From Formicarius rufipectus (taxonomy: Eukaryota > Chordata > Aves > Passeriformes > Formicariidae): a stretch of DNA of 64,000 bases. Both the position numbers and the translations under genes were made by a program. The notes under the pieces are model-generated. The model did not search any database and was not told where the DNA came from. It saw only the letters and a program-made list of their open reading frames with translations. Positions 48,439 to 60,023 of the stretch are shown piece after piece. The stretch spans positions 61,728 through 125,727 of the forward strand of contig VXAU01003995.1 of NCBI GenBank assembly GCA_013399695.1. Direction: 5' to 3'. The stretch's first letter is position 1, and each line of letters begins with the position of its first letter.

Positions 48439-49750
48439 TTTTGTTTGTTTGTTTTTAAGCAATATGTATTAATCATTTCCTCTGAGGTATCCCTTCCAGA
48501 GCCTTACATTTTGGACTATGGCAGTTTCATTTAGTAGGTGTGTCTAGTGGATGGGTTTTGCAAATTTTACTCTATGGTGACTATTGCATGAGCATTTACA
48601 CCAGAGACAAAGTCAAAAAGCTACAATGCTGTAGCTTTTCTGACACAAGAAGTTTAGAGTCCAGCATTTTGAGGCCATTTAAAGACTGCAACAGAGAGAG
48701 TGGTGATGCCTTTTGTTACCACTGGTAGACCATTAAAGTTGAAGTGAGGAAAATATGAGAAAACAAAGCCGGGGGGATCCTACATTTGCATACACTAACT
48801 TGACTAGGTGACACTAAGATCAGTGAGGAGAGGACAAGTCACGAGCTTTGAAAGTGCAAATTATGTCTCTGCTGTTATTTTCTTCATGATGTAGGTAATG
48901 GGAGACTTGGAGGTATTTTGCCACCCTCTGTTACCACAGATTAAAATAGAAGAGCATCAGATAGAACCTTGATCCTTTAGGGCTTTTCAGGGCTTTACTG
49001 TGTGCTGATTGCCTGTGGCAATGTTTGCCTGATTCTAGTGAGTTGTTTGAAGAGACTTTTAACTAAGTGTAACATTAGACCAAAAGATCAAATAGCATCT
49101 AAAGTACATCCTAAAGTACACTGGAATGTGATGAAACTTTGTGGATTTGGAGACTCCTATAATAGCAAATGATGATAAATTAGTTTAAAAACAACCCTTG
49201 AACAGGGATAGGATTTCAGTGAACTACCGCAGAAACAGAAATAAGTCATCTGCAATTTCATTTAGCTGCATGATGCACAACAGAGAAGTTACAAATGGTG
49301 TTATTTAACATCAGGATAATAAATCAAGGCTATTTTAAGTGTGTCTACTGTGCTTGCTATGCAAAATTTATACATTTATACATTTTCAATTTCAAAATTT
49401 ATAATTTTCACTACTTAGTGACTGAAGCTTTCACGTGCCTTATAAGAGGTAGTAACGTATTGTGGATTTTTAATATAGAAGAAAAATTAAGAATGAAGAA
49501 AGGGAAAGTGTGCCTTTTATGTCCTCTCTTGCTATTTTTACTCATCTTAAAATGAGCTTTGCCAGGACAAAAATACTGAGACTTGTCCACAGAATATATT
49601 TCAATCCAACCAGCAAATGAATCATTACCTGAGGAGAGGTTATTTTTGTGTGTGAGTGTGTTTGTTTTTCAGAAAAAAGTCCACTTGCTTCCAAAAAAAG
49701 ATGTGACACCATATTCATGCAGACAGGTTTCAGGACACAGAAAGAACAGC
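48439..49750. other. Non-coding stretch with one perfect hairpin
   Basis: A perfect 10-bp hairpin lies at 48616-48639. A plus-strand frame of 109 codons starting at a TTG at 49583 runs into the duplicated 60-bp segment and has no domain. Confidence 0.55.
48616..48639. repeat. Perfect 10-bp hairpin, 4-nt loop
   Basis: AAAAGCTACA and TGTAGCTTTT are exact complements around ATGC. On the plus strand the second arm ends in TTTT; on the minus strand likewise. It resembles a simple terminator-type hairpin in shape only; no such role is expected in this genome. Confidence 0.9.
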
Positions 49751-49810
49751 CATGACATGAGACCAGATCACTGTGGTATCATTTTATTCTCACTTCAAAA
49801 AATGTATAAA
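49751..49810 (+). repeat. 60-bp duplicated segment, copy B
   Basis: Same-orientation partner of 47781-47840, with five mismatches over 60 bases. Similarity appears to fade on both sides, although loosely similar pyrimidine-rich stretches follow both copies. Confidence 0.9.
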
Positions 49811-50840
49811 TTTTCAGAAGTCACTGAATTGCATTTGAGGCAGACTTTTACAGACCTGGCACAGGCTCTCCCATCCTCACAGCAGAGTCGTGCTGCAGAA
49901 CATGGGCAGTAGCTCTTGAGGGATGTTATCCTGCGGAAGTGGCAGGAATAGGGCCTTTTTTAGAGCATATGTCATACAGGAAAGGCCTTATTTTGGCACA
50001 TACATCTTCACACACATATGTGTACATATACACTGTATGGATGCAATTCTAGTGTACTCAGTTTAAAGAGGTTTCATTTGACAAAAGAAATGCAGGAAAC
50101 AGTAAGACATTAAATGCATAGCAGGAGAGAAGAGATAAGAAACCCAAACCCATTCATTACTCTATGGTAATAAATACTTTCTGGGATGGTCCTGGAGGTA
50201 GTGCATTTGATTTCAAACCCTATAATTCTCAAAAGTACAACTTCATTGTGTAATATCTGTCTGCCAATTACTGTTTTCCAAAAGAACAAGAAAATCTTAT
50301 TAACTTTTTGTTTGTTTGTTTAATTTTCTTGCTGACTAATACATCATGGTAGAGGACATTGGAGTCACTATGCAGTGATGGTGAGTGTAAGCTGACTACC
50401 CCAACAACAACTGAAAAATGTCAGATTTGTAGGAGCTTGTCATTTCAGTGCATCCTTATCTGTAAAGGCTGGATTTATTACTAGGCCTATTTCTGTACAG
50501 TCTATAACTGGGTTGGAATAGTTTTCACTGAAGCTTTAATAGACTCACACATCAGACAAGCAAAAAGAAGAGTGGCAAAAGTTTTTTAATACTTCATCAA
50601 AATTTTATTTCTTTGCTTTTAATAAAATCTAGTTAGTGTAATGTATTTATAAGACTTGTAGTATATTTATGAATTCTGAAATGTAAGAGGAAAAGTCCCC
50701 CACACTTGCATAGGGCTAAAGGAAAACATTGCTCTTCAGACACTTTTTTCATTCCTCTGTTTTGGGTAACATCTTACTGAATTAATAACAAACTGCTGAA
50801 CTCCCACAGTCTGTCACTCTGTACCTTAGTCTCTTCTGTG
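49811..50840. other. Non-coding stretch
   Basis: It contains a 12-bp palindrome ACACATATGTGT (50012-50023) within CA/TA-rich sequence, and a short TTTG run near 50305. No gene or transposon was recognised. Confidence 0.6.
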
Positions 50841-50947
50841 CTGTGCTTGATCTAGCCTTTTCCAAAATGCACTTTGCACTTGTGAGTGGAGTTGTTGATC
50901 TTTCTCTGGTATTTGTGTGGGCTTTTCAGGGTGGCTTCCCCTGATCC

Positions 50948-51370
50948 GTGCTGCCGGAACACATCGGTGTGTGCGTCTTGAATACCTGCAGCTCTGTTTT
51001 GTCAGGTCTGTCTGGATTGTACTGCTTTGCCCTTGTCTCATCCTCCCTCTTGGCTGACAAGAGCGCAGGAGTACAGTGTGTTGACAGAGGTCTCTGTCTG
51101 ACATTTCCAGGTGCCCCAGTCAGGCAAAGAGAGCTGCTATTTCTTCTAATTCCCATGCTTGCCTGCTTCCTGACTGTCAGCACGGGCCCTGATCCTCTGG
51201 ATGTGTGCTCAGCTGTTTCCACTGAAACACACATACAAGATGCTATGGGCGCATGCGAAGCAGTGAACGTCTTTGATGTTGTTGTTCCCATCCCTAATTC
51301 TCCACAGGATGAACATTCCGCAGGCTCAGCCATCTTTCTGATTAACCAAAGGCTGCAAAGATGCTGCTGA
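50948..51370 (+). other. GC/CpG-richer block with opposed open frames; possible terminal exon
   Basis: A plus-strand frame of 140 codons begins at a GTG, not an ATG, and stops at 51368-51370. It includes a hydrophobic run LLFLLIPMLACFL, a Cys-rich C-terminus and, about 78 bases after the stop, an AATAAA (51449-51454). A CTTTTCAG acceptor-like motif lies at about 50930. The minus strand is open over the same bases for 155 codons (51393 to 50926). Base composition and CpG density exceed the surroundings. A real last exon, a non-coding transcript and an unrecognised decayed element are all possible; double openness argues partly for composition. No family is recognised. Confidence 0.22.
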
Positions 51371-52601
51371 GCTCTTCCCTCCCGATGCCTCAAGGTCTAC
51401 CAAAACATAACCTTAAGTGGCCTTGAAGAAGTCATCGTATAAGTGTAGAATAAATGTTCTTTTAAAAATACTTCTTCATGGATGATTTGTAAGTGCTCAC
51501 TTGTGAATGAGGGATTGCTTTATACTCACCATGTCTAACAAGAAATGATGAAGAATGAAACACTTCTGTGGGGATAACTAAACAGTCATGATGTTAATTA
51601 AATGTATTTTGGTCACTGAGAAAAGCAAAACTAAGCAAGTTTATGGTTTGGGTTTTTTTCCGTACTTTATGCTAACACGTTTTAAAGTTAGTGAAATAGT
51701 TGATTATTTGACTATCTAGGATTTCAGAAAATTGTTCTTCTTCAAAGTGTTTACTTTCTTTGAAATTTTGATTGTGACAAATAGATTTGCTTATAATAAG
51801 TTTCAAATGGCCCAAACTGCTTTCTAGAAATGAAATCTGCACATGAGTGTTGTAATGAAATGAAGGTGTCAGTCTGGGAGTGTTACCAGGATCTCTAAAG
51901 TTCTGATCTTGCCCTTTCTCAAATGAGTTGGTTTGGGGAAAGTTAATTATAAATTAAGGCAGGCGAAAGGAGTAGCACAACTGCTTTCAGAAAGAATATG
52001 TGTGCTATATTTTAGGGGTTTGTTTGTTTTTTGTTTTAATTTTTCAAAAACATCATTTTTATGTGCTTCATAATGAAGTATTCATGCTTCATTTTATTAG
52101 AATTGAAATTTAGTCACATGCTTCTGGAGGGGAAGACTGCTAGGCATGACTGAGCTGTTGGATCTTCCTCAGTGTTGGTCCATTTCTGCATTACAGATTG
52201 ATTTAATTGACTCCAGATTCCCTCTGCACATTGAATACAAATCTATTGTTTGGTTAGAATCCCGGAGTTTAAATCAGATATGGATCCCACTGACTTAATG
52301 GTAAACCATTCCCAATAGTTGTAGGACTGAAGTAGCTAAACCAGTTGTGCTTCAGGGAAGGAAAACCAGTATTATTTGCTTTTGTAACAAAGCTGCATAG
52401 AAAAACATTATCGATCTCTCAGTTAAGCAGCATCGGTTCTTCAAGTTTTCACTCCAGTTTTACTTCCTTTGTAGTTGCACAAAAATCCCCATGGATGAGC
52501 CAGGGGAAAACTGAGATTGAGCTCTTTTAGGTTTTTCTTCTCACTTCCCAAATCCTTTACATAGGCATCCCTTATTTTATTTTATCACTTCATTTTTGAT
52601 T
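51371..52601. other. Non-coding stretch
   Basis: Following the AATAAA at 51449 there is only AT-rich sequence with isolated short frames. No repeat was recognised. Confidence 0.6.
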
Positions 52602-52624
52602 GCCTGGCCCCAGGGAAGCCAGGC
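52602..52624. repeat. GC-rich hairpin, 7-bp stem
   Basis: GCCTGGC at 52602-52608 and GCCAGGC at 52618-52624 pair perfectly around a 9-nt loop, immediately before the CpG cluster. Confidence 0.8.
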
Positions 52625-52670
52625 TGGAGCCAGGCAAGTATATCTGGCAAGCCAAGCAGTTTATATGGCT

Positions 52671-52743
52671 CGTGGGAAGACACAACAGGAGGTTGCCCCG
52701 AGTGCTGCTCCGAGCTGTCGTGGCACGAACAGCAGCGAGCTCG
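52671..52743. other. Small CpG cluster
   Basis: Seven CpG dinucleotides occur in 73 bases within a window where CpG is otherwise rare. It is too short for a conventional CpG island. A 113-codon plus-strand frame from a TTG at 52596 and minus-strand frames cross it. It may be an unmethylated regulatory patch or a young insertion not yet depleted of CpG. Confidence 0.6.
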
Positions 52744-55277
52744 GAACCTGTCACACTGTGGGAGGTTTGTCTGGCAGAGCTGGCAGGCACCAGTTAGTCA
52801 AAATGTGTAATACTCTTGAATGCAAAGTCACAACTGAGATCTTGTGTCTTGATCTGGAAATTAAAAAGGACTTATGTGCAAGCAGAAAGTTAATATCTTG
52901 GTTTATTCCTTTCCACAAGCCTGCAGAAATGAAATAAATTAAGAAAAGGCTGTTGAATTCAATGGGAATTACTGAGAATAACCAAATCAACATCTTTGCT
53001 GATGTCAAATACTGTTATGGCTTCTCACTGGCTGAATTTTCCCAAACTTTGGCAAAAATCTGACAATAATTTAGGATATGTCAGGGTTACATTAACTATA
53101 CTGTGATAGAAAAATCACTAAAGCCTCATTAAAATCGTTATGTAAATCTTTTAAAGTGTTCATAACTACTTGCTTAAGTAAGAGCACAAGCTTGTCATTT
53201 AGATGATCGCTGGAAGAAATTTCTTTTAAATGCAGAACACAGCAAGGGCCTGAAATAGATTTCTCAGTCAGAGTATCTCTGACTAAGGTACACTCTTATG
53301 TTGTGAGCAAAAGTGTTGTAGTAAATTATGCGAGAATCTTGATTTTGGAGCTATGGTAGTTGATAGGATGCATACTGGATGTTTCTTTAACTTCTATGTG
53401 TTTTAAGATTTAATAATTTCCCTGAAGAATTAATTCAGTGTCCGGACTAACCCTGTGTTAGAAGAGAATGACAAGAACTGCAGCTCTCGTTGCCCTCAGT
53501 TTCAGAGGGTTTCTGCGCGTTATTGGTGTAAGGCAGAAAAAGCCTGAAGCTTTCAGTAGAAGTTCAATAGTGGCTGAGGGCAGGGAAGAGTTAGCTGGGG
53601 TCACATAGTCACAGGAAAACCTTTGCTGAAAGAGGCAGGTCTAAAAGAATGATGCTTACAGGGCCTCATGTCTTGGAGAGGAGTAAGCTGGGAGCAAAAG
53701 TGCTTCTCCAGCGCTAGGGTAGCTTGGTGCTACAGAGCTTCCATGCCAAATTCAGTTTTTCAGAACAGTGCACTTCACAGACTTACTGCTATGTATCACA
53801 TTGAACAGAAACAAGTAACCAGGTCCCCTGAGGTAAAAGGGAAGTTAAAGGATTAGCTTGTGACAAGAGCTCTTCCCCTCCTCTAAATAAATAAAAGATT
53901 TTTATTGTGGAACGGAAGTCTGACTACATCTAAGCAATTCTGGTGATTGGCTCCAATTTACACCTCCTTGGACAAATAATTTAAGCAAATTTTTGTGAAG
54001 TTAAATTTCAAGAAGCCTTGAAATTCCTCTGAAATTTGGCATGGAAGTGGCTTGCTTTCCCTGTTTTGGAAGAAGGGAAGGGGCGTAAAGAATTTAATAT
54101 TATCAGGAACATATGATTTGGGAAAAAAAGGGTGCAATCTTTGCTCTAAAAAAACACTACTGCTTGAAGTCAGTGAAATGAGAGGAGGAAAGGGGAAAAA
54201 AATGCTGGGAAGAGTCCAAATTCACAAACCCGACAGACGTTCCACGTCAGCAAATGCCTTTTGTTTTTGACAATGCTCTAAATTATGTATTGGGGGTAGA
54301 AAAGCCATATTTTCCATATAGAAACAAATGATGGCTTCAGGATAAAAAGTAAATGTGCAAATAGTGATAATGTTGAGAGAGGATAATAAAGGTCAAGGAT
54401 AGTGCCAGGTGACCAAAGAGAAATATTTTAAATGTGTAAATAGAAGGGTTTCACTTCTTAGCCCTATATTTGTGCTATAGACAAAAGTAAGCAGCTACTG
54501 CTGCACTCTCACACGTACTTTATACAGGTTGTGACCCACCAAGACTCGTGTGTGTGCCTAAATTATGCAAACACATGTAGTTTTTACCTAATAGGACTTT
54601 TCATATGCTTAACCTTACTGACACTCTGTAATGTTAAAAAGCAGATTCTCTATTTTCATTCAATAGGTGATAAATACACCAGGGAGAAACCAGCCATGTG
54701 TAACCCCATAAAAGTCAGTAAATAGCAGTGTCTCAGTTACAAGACTTAGTCTAAGCCGTGTAGTTGTATTAGTGCATGTGCACATGTATACGTTGTTTGG
54801 CAAAGAAACAGGAAAAAAAGTTCTTTATTTTGACAGATATTATTAGATCATTCAAGCTATGAAGTTCTGTCCTGTTAGGTAAAATTAACTGTAAAATGGG
54901 ATCTCTCACTAGCTTTTTGTCATTAAGGAAAACTGTTACATTAAGTTCAAACATCAATTCAATCACATTTTATTTATAAGCTACTTGGCCGTGTTGCACA
55001 GTAGTTGTATTTGAAAAATATTTATAACTTAAAATGCTGTGACAAAAACTGTTACAGGAAAATTAATTAGAAGAGTTTATTGGGATTTTCTCTTTTGAGG
55101 GGGAGCAAAAGAACATTTGCTGACTTTTGAATTCTTCAGTGAGAGCATTCCAGAAGTTTCTGCTAAAAAAATTTAGAAAGGAGAAATAGAGTTATTTTAT
55201 CATTATGGTATCTACTAAACACATAAAAATGGTATCTCTGTTACTTAGAAATAAAATAAGAGGGTTGCCTGGGAACT
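52744..55277. other. Non-coding stretch
   Basis: No repeat or gene was recognised. Frames up to 85 codons at 52.75-54.97 kb show no domain. Confidence 0.6.
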
Positions 55278-55496
55278 TGAGAGCTCATCTAGCTTCTCTC
55301 TTATCTGAAGGCAGGATCAACTATACCTACGTACTTCCTGACAGATGTTTATCTGGCTCTCTCTTAAAGATTTTCAGTAATGGAAATTCCATAGTCTTTG
55401 TAGCCAGGCAGTCTGTTCTTGTGCCTCTCTTATACCAGAAGTGGTTTTTTTCAGCTCTCTACCCCAAATCTGCATTACTTCAGCTCAAGGTCATTT
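55278..55496 (-). mobile_element. Ancient CR1-type LINE, minus strand
   Basis: Degenerate similarity to the reverse complement of old CR1 3' regions is visible in order: GAGCTCATCTAGCTTCTC, GGCAGGATCAACTATACC, a TTTTCAGTAATGGAAATTCC segment, then ACCCCAAATCTGCATTACTT. Divergence is much higher than in the other copies, so it is the oldest insertion here. The 98-codon plus-strand frame across it is a shadow. Confidence 0.65.
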
Positions 55497-58085
55497 TATA
55501 GAAGTGTAGAAGAGAATCTTTTATTTGTAGCAACAAATATCATATATTTATTTAAAGAGTTATTATGATCCACCAAAGTCTTCTGTAAGTTAAACAGTAT
55601 TCATTCTTCACTTATCATTTATCCCAGGATTATACTGACATCTAGAAACTGTAGTGTAGCTGATATAACTGCACTTAGAGTGAGATTGATTTGGAGTACT
55701 TTAATTATAGCTCTTAATTATACCTGCTTATTCTAGCAGATACCTGCTAGAATCACCAATGATTGTCACACCAGAATGGGAGGACTAGAAAGTGTGTTTC
55801 AAGAGCTTTTAACCTCTTGATTTGCAGTTGAGATTGTACTATTTTGTTAAGGTAGTGTTTCTGTACTATTCTCAAGTACATATTTTTTTGTTGCAAGTTT
55901 TTTGCATAATATTGGAAGAAAAAAAAAGTAGATACTGTAATGTGTAAATTTATATTATTTGAGCAGTTTTGCTATATAAACAATATGACATATGGGAATT
56001 TTTTTGTTGCTGTTTACATAAGGAGCCTGTTAAGAGGTTGAAGGGGATTCAAGGAAAAGATTGTAGCAAATATTATAATACATTGATAATGAATTGCAAG
56101 GATTCAGCAGACTTTTCCAGCTCTTACTGACCTTGATTTCTTTTCTTTTAGTAATATTGCAGTTCTAAAAGCCAGAACATTTCATTCTCCCTTTTTTTTC
56201 CCCCAATGCAGACAAAATTGCATCTTGAAGTTAGATATACGGAATTATTTTGAATGCATCAAATTTGCATTTGTGCTTGGCTGCTTGGTTGGTTTTGTTT
56301 TGTTCCTGTTTTCATCTGAGAATAAAGGCAGAATGGTCCTAAAAGTTTATATTATTGAAATGAGGGACCACAAATAGAGAATAAGGTGGAAGGAAAGAGG
56401 GGATAAGGGGGAAGGGACTGCTCCTGCCACCCTCCAGTGTGTCCTGAAGGATGTGCTCAGCCTGGACCTATAGCCCAACTGCAGCACATCCCTGCTGCCC
56501 AGTCAACACCTGAAACACTGCTTGGGTATAGACTATGCATTAATACCTCTGATTGTTTTTTAGATTCTCTGCAGATCCCTCAGAGTCTGAAGCAGTCTTT
56601 TTCTAGATGTATGATATATTTCTGTTAATTTAGTTATAAGAAAAGTACAGCCACGAGCAACTTCAGTGTGTTCTCCTGACGTAGAAGTCAGCACACTGCA
56701 GTGGGCTGAAATGGAAGTTCAGTTATCCCTCAGTAAGGTCCAATGATTTATTACACAGTTACACAATTTGTCTCAGTGCTCTTATTCTTAATTGTTTTTT
56801 TAATAAAATATCTTTTTTTTTTTTCCTTCTTCTACTCCCTTTTCCCAGAAGGCATAGGCCAATAACAAACAGAAAACACCTACTTATACTTCTGGTCTGT
56901 GAATGCTTTTGAAAACCTCATGAGCTTCACAGCTGTGGCACATTCAGCTGCCTTTTATCTAACTCACTGTCATTTTGTGGTATCTCAGTGCCTATGACTG
57001 TTTGCAAACATATTTTTCTTTTCTCTGTGGCGGCGGCAGATTCTTCACAAGAAAACCTGGATGCAAGTCATTCTGACCTCAACAGGAACTTGGGATCATT
57101 AGTTTAGGGTGGGAGTGGGGATGAGCATTAACTTTGTACAGATATCGGATATTGTGGGTTGTAGAGAAAGGAAACCCATTGATCTGAGCGCTGTAAGTGC
57201 CTGCTGCACTTGTTCTTGAGATGCAGGAAGCCAATTGATCTCTGAACTCAGTAGGTCAGCAATCCATTATTGTAGGTCAGAGGGACAGTCTGCCTTTTAA
57301 ATCTGTGTCACTTTCACCCCATACACTGGAATGTTTTCTCAAGGTGAATTTTGAAATCATGATTCCAAATAATCATGTCCTTTCAACTGTGTCCATTATC
57401 TGGGGTTCCTTGCCATTTATGTTGGCATATACATATAAACATATGTAGTAACCCAAATTACAAGTACTTGCAAAATTATAATCATAAATTTGATAAATCA
57501 TTAATAAATTTATTTCAAACACTAGGAAATTAAAAGTGACATGCATCTGACCAAATATACTAAGCTAAAGTACATCCTAAAAGTGTTTACATCCCCACAG
57601 AGCATGAAAGGAACTAAATATATGTATCTGTAATGGAGATTTTAGGGTTGGTTTGCTTTGGGGGATTTTGGGGAGAGTAGTAGAAATGAGTTTAAGACAC
57701 AGAAGAATATTTTCTACATCTGGCAATCTGAGACAGAGTCTTAGTATAATTGTTTTCTTGTGTAGGAGACTGTGTTTATATACTTATATGTATGTATTTT
57801 CATGTGTAAATATATATTTTTATGGATCTATAAAAAAAATATGCTGCAGCTACTTTTTGTTTAAATAGTTAAGCTTAGACCTGAATAGCACAAAACAGTA
57901 GAACCTGTAGATAAGCCTAAGGGTAAAACAAAGCATTGACCTAAACACCGGCAGAGTTGCTGCCTAGTTGCTGCATTTTACGTATATATCCTGAGCTAGG
58001 GTGGTTGTGGAACATTTTAAATTATGTAGCAAAAATAAGTTCTTTTTTGAAAACAAGGTCATTGCTAGCAGAATTTCAAGCTGCT
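55497..58085. other. Non-coding stretch
   Basis: It contains a candidate last exon at 56212-56377, a T13 homopolymer run near 56812, a GGCGGCGGC triplet run near 57030 and TA-rich sequence at 57.42-57.84 kb. No mobile element was recognised. Confidence 0.55.
56212..56377 (+). other. Candidate last exon, 54 codons
   Basis: A long pyrimidine tract ending in CCCCCAATGCAG precedes a frame that begins QNCILKLDIRNYFECIK, continues through a hydrophobic run FAFVLGCLVGFVLFLF and stops at 56375-56377. An AATAAA occurs inside the frame (about 56320). The hydrophobic run comes from T/G-rich sequence of the kind common in this window, so the membrane-segment look is probably compositional. Confidence 0.1.
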
Positions 58086-58170
58086 GTTATTGAATTAGTT
58101 CAATTTTAAGAAAGTAATTAAAAATTCAAGATTCAGTTATCAAATTAATGCAATTTTAGTGAAGTAATTA
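58086..58170 (+). repeat. Diverged 50-bp tandem duplication
   Basis: GTTATTGAATTAGTTCAATT at 58086 and GTTATCAAATTAATGCAATT at 58136 start two units with period 50. Similarity runs through AAGTAATTA (58110s) and AAGTAATTA (58160s), about 35 aligned bases. The units are rich in TAATT cores. Confidence 0.75.
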
Positions 58171-58731
58171 AGGTAGAAAATTACTATTTTGGCATTGTGT
58201 CAAGCTATAGTTTTAGGAGGCATTATCCCATACATGTGAATAATCAGCACATACTTAAATGAAGCACATGCTGATAAATTAAGAGACTTTCACAAGCAGA
58301 ATTTTGTAGTGGCAGCTAGTTAAAGAAACTCATAGAATCTAATCATGGAAATATAACCATGGAAGTTAACAACAACAACAACAAACCCCCTTGGTATTGT
58401 AATGAATATAGAAATTACTGGTGCCATCTACTGTTGATAAAATAGAGATGACAGAAATATGTAAGCCAAGTGGTGGAAATGAGCATGAGAAAAGGGGTCA
58501 AATAATTCCACTCCGTAATATGAAACTGAAGAAAAATGTGATGGGAAGGTCAAATTGGTTTATCATGTTTCTGAGTTCTTACAAGCAGAAAAAAAGGAAA
58601 TAATTGAGACTGTATTTGAGAGATTTAGGCTTTTTTAAAATCTCTCCAATACTGTGATTGTCCACAGAGGAAAGTCAGAACCAGATATGTGCAATACAGC
58701 TATTTTGGGATTGGAGTTTGTCTTGATAACT
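58171..58731. other. Non-coding stretch with (AAC)n
   Basis: An (AAC)n microsatellite lies at 58369-58385. Nothing else was recognised before the short gap. Confidence 0.65.
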
Positions 58732-58772
58732 TTATCTTGTTTTTCTTTAGNNNTTATCTTGTTTTTCTTTAG
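58732..58772. other. Three-N gap flanked by a 19-bp duplicate
   Basis: TTATCTTGTTTTTCTTTAG occurs on both sides of three N (58732-58750 and 58754-58772). This is the mark of contig ends that overlap but were joined with a spacer rather than merged. Confidence 0.95.
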
Positions 58773-59750
58773 CTCTTAAATCTAATGGGATAAGTTCTTC
58801 AGCTTGTACAAACAGGTGTTGTTTAATTAATGTTACTGTTGAAATGTCATACTAAAACGTGACTGGGAGGAATGTTGTTTTGTGTTTGTTTTTTTTTTCC
58901 TCCCCCCTCCCTGCTTGGCAGGAACAAATTTCCTTCTTTGGCTTTTCAGAAAGCAGATAAATGTTGATGTAGTTTGAAAAGTATCAGCAAAAATAGGACA
59001 CAGATCAAAAGGATAACTGTAATAGAAACAATTCAAATTTTTAAGTAAAAAAAAAAGCCAACACTGAAGGATGAGTCTCTCAACATAAGAAAACCCACCA
59101 GGAATTTAAGAAATTCAACTGTTCGTGCTTTGCAAGTGAGTTTGAAGCAGTGAGAGACGCAAGCACAAGATGGTTCTCTTTGCTTGTGTGCAGAGAACCT
59201 CAAGGGCTCTTCTGATGGAGATTTAATCTCTTTCATTATGGTCTGAGTTGGGTGTTGTTTTTCCTTTTAAAACTACACTCTTGTTTCATTGAACTCAACG
59301 CCAAAGGTCTTGATTACTTTAGCCAAGGTAAAGTTTCACCCACAGGTGACCCTGAAATATGAAACTTGTCCATCTCCAGGAAAGAACAGTGCTCTGGAAC
59401 ATAAGCTGTTGTTCCCTTCCAGTGTACTTTTGTATCCTTTGAGATGACTTTCTTAATGTGACTACGATTTAATTTAAAGTTCAGGGTCAAGGAGGTGACC
59501 ACTGTGTCAGTAGTCAGATTGAAACATAAATTCAAAGGTCCAGTTTTGTTTCTTCATACTGCTAGGAGCTTTTCTTGTAAAACTCAAGAGGCCTTTAAAC
59601 ATCACGGGGAAAACAGAGATACAGAAACACACAGGTAATCCATTGGGTTTATTTTAGGTAAACCTTTAAGACTTCATTTGATTTCAGGAGGGAAAAAAAA
59701 GTGTAAAAAAACCCCAAAATGTAAACTTGGGCTCTCATAGTTCATACAGG
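58773..59750. other. Non-coding stretch
   Basis: A T/C-rich run at 58888-58915 and short minus-strand frames are present. No repeat was recognised. Confidence 0.6.
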
Positions 59751-60023
59751 TCTTAAATTTAGGACACCTCCCCGACAAAGAAGAGTCCCAAGCACGTACT
59801 GTTTCCCAGGCTCCCTTGGAGATTCTGGACAATGAAACAGCTCTGGTTGCTTATCTGAAAAGCTGTCTGGAGCTAAGGACCACTAGGTGTCTTCTGTTCA
59901 CTGGCTCTCAGGCCTGAGAGAGTTCAGAAATGGTCTGAACTGACTCAAGGCTTATGCAGTGAACGTGGTTAGAAACGGCACATACAAGCTTGGGGTGCCT
60001 TTGTCCTTTCATGTTTGTAGAAG

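Noticed and set aside
58320..58365. Possible minus-strand CR1 3' stub (CATAGAATCTAATCATGGAA)
   Set aside because: The resemblance covers only a few words and does not continue into CR1 sequence.
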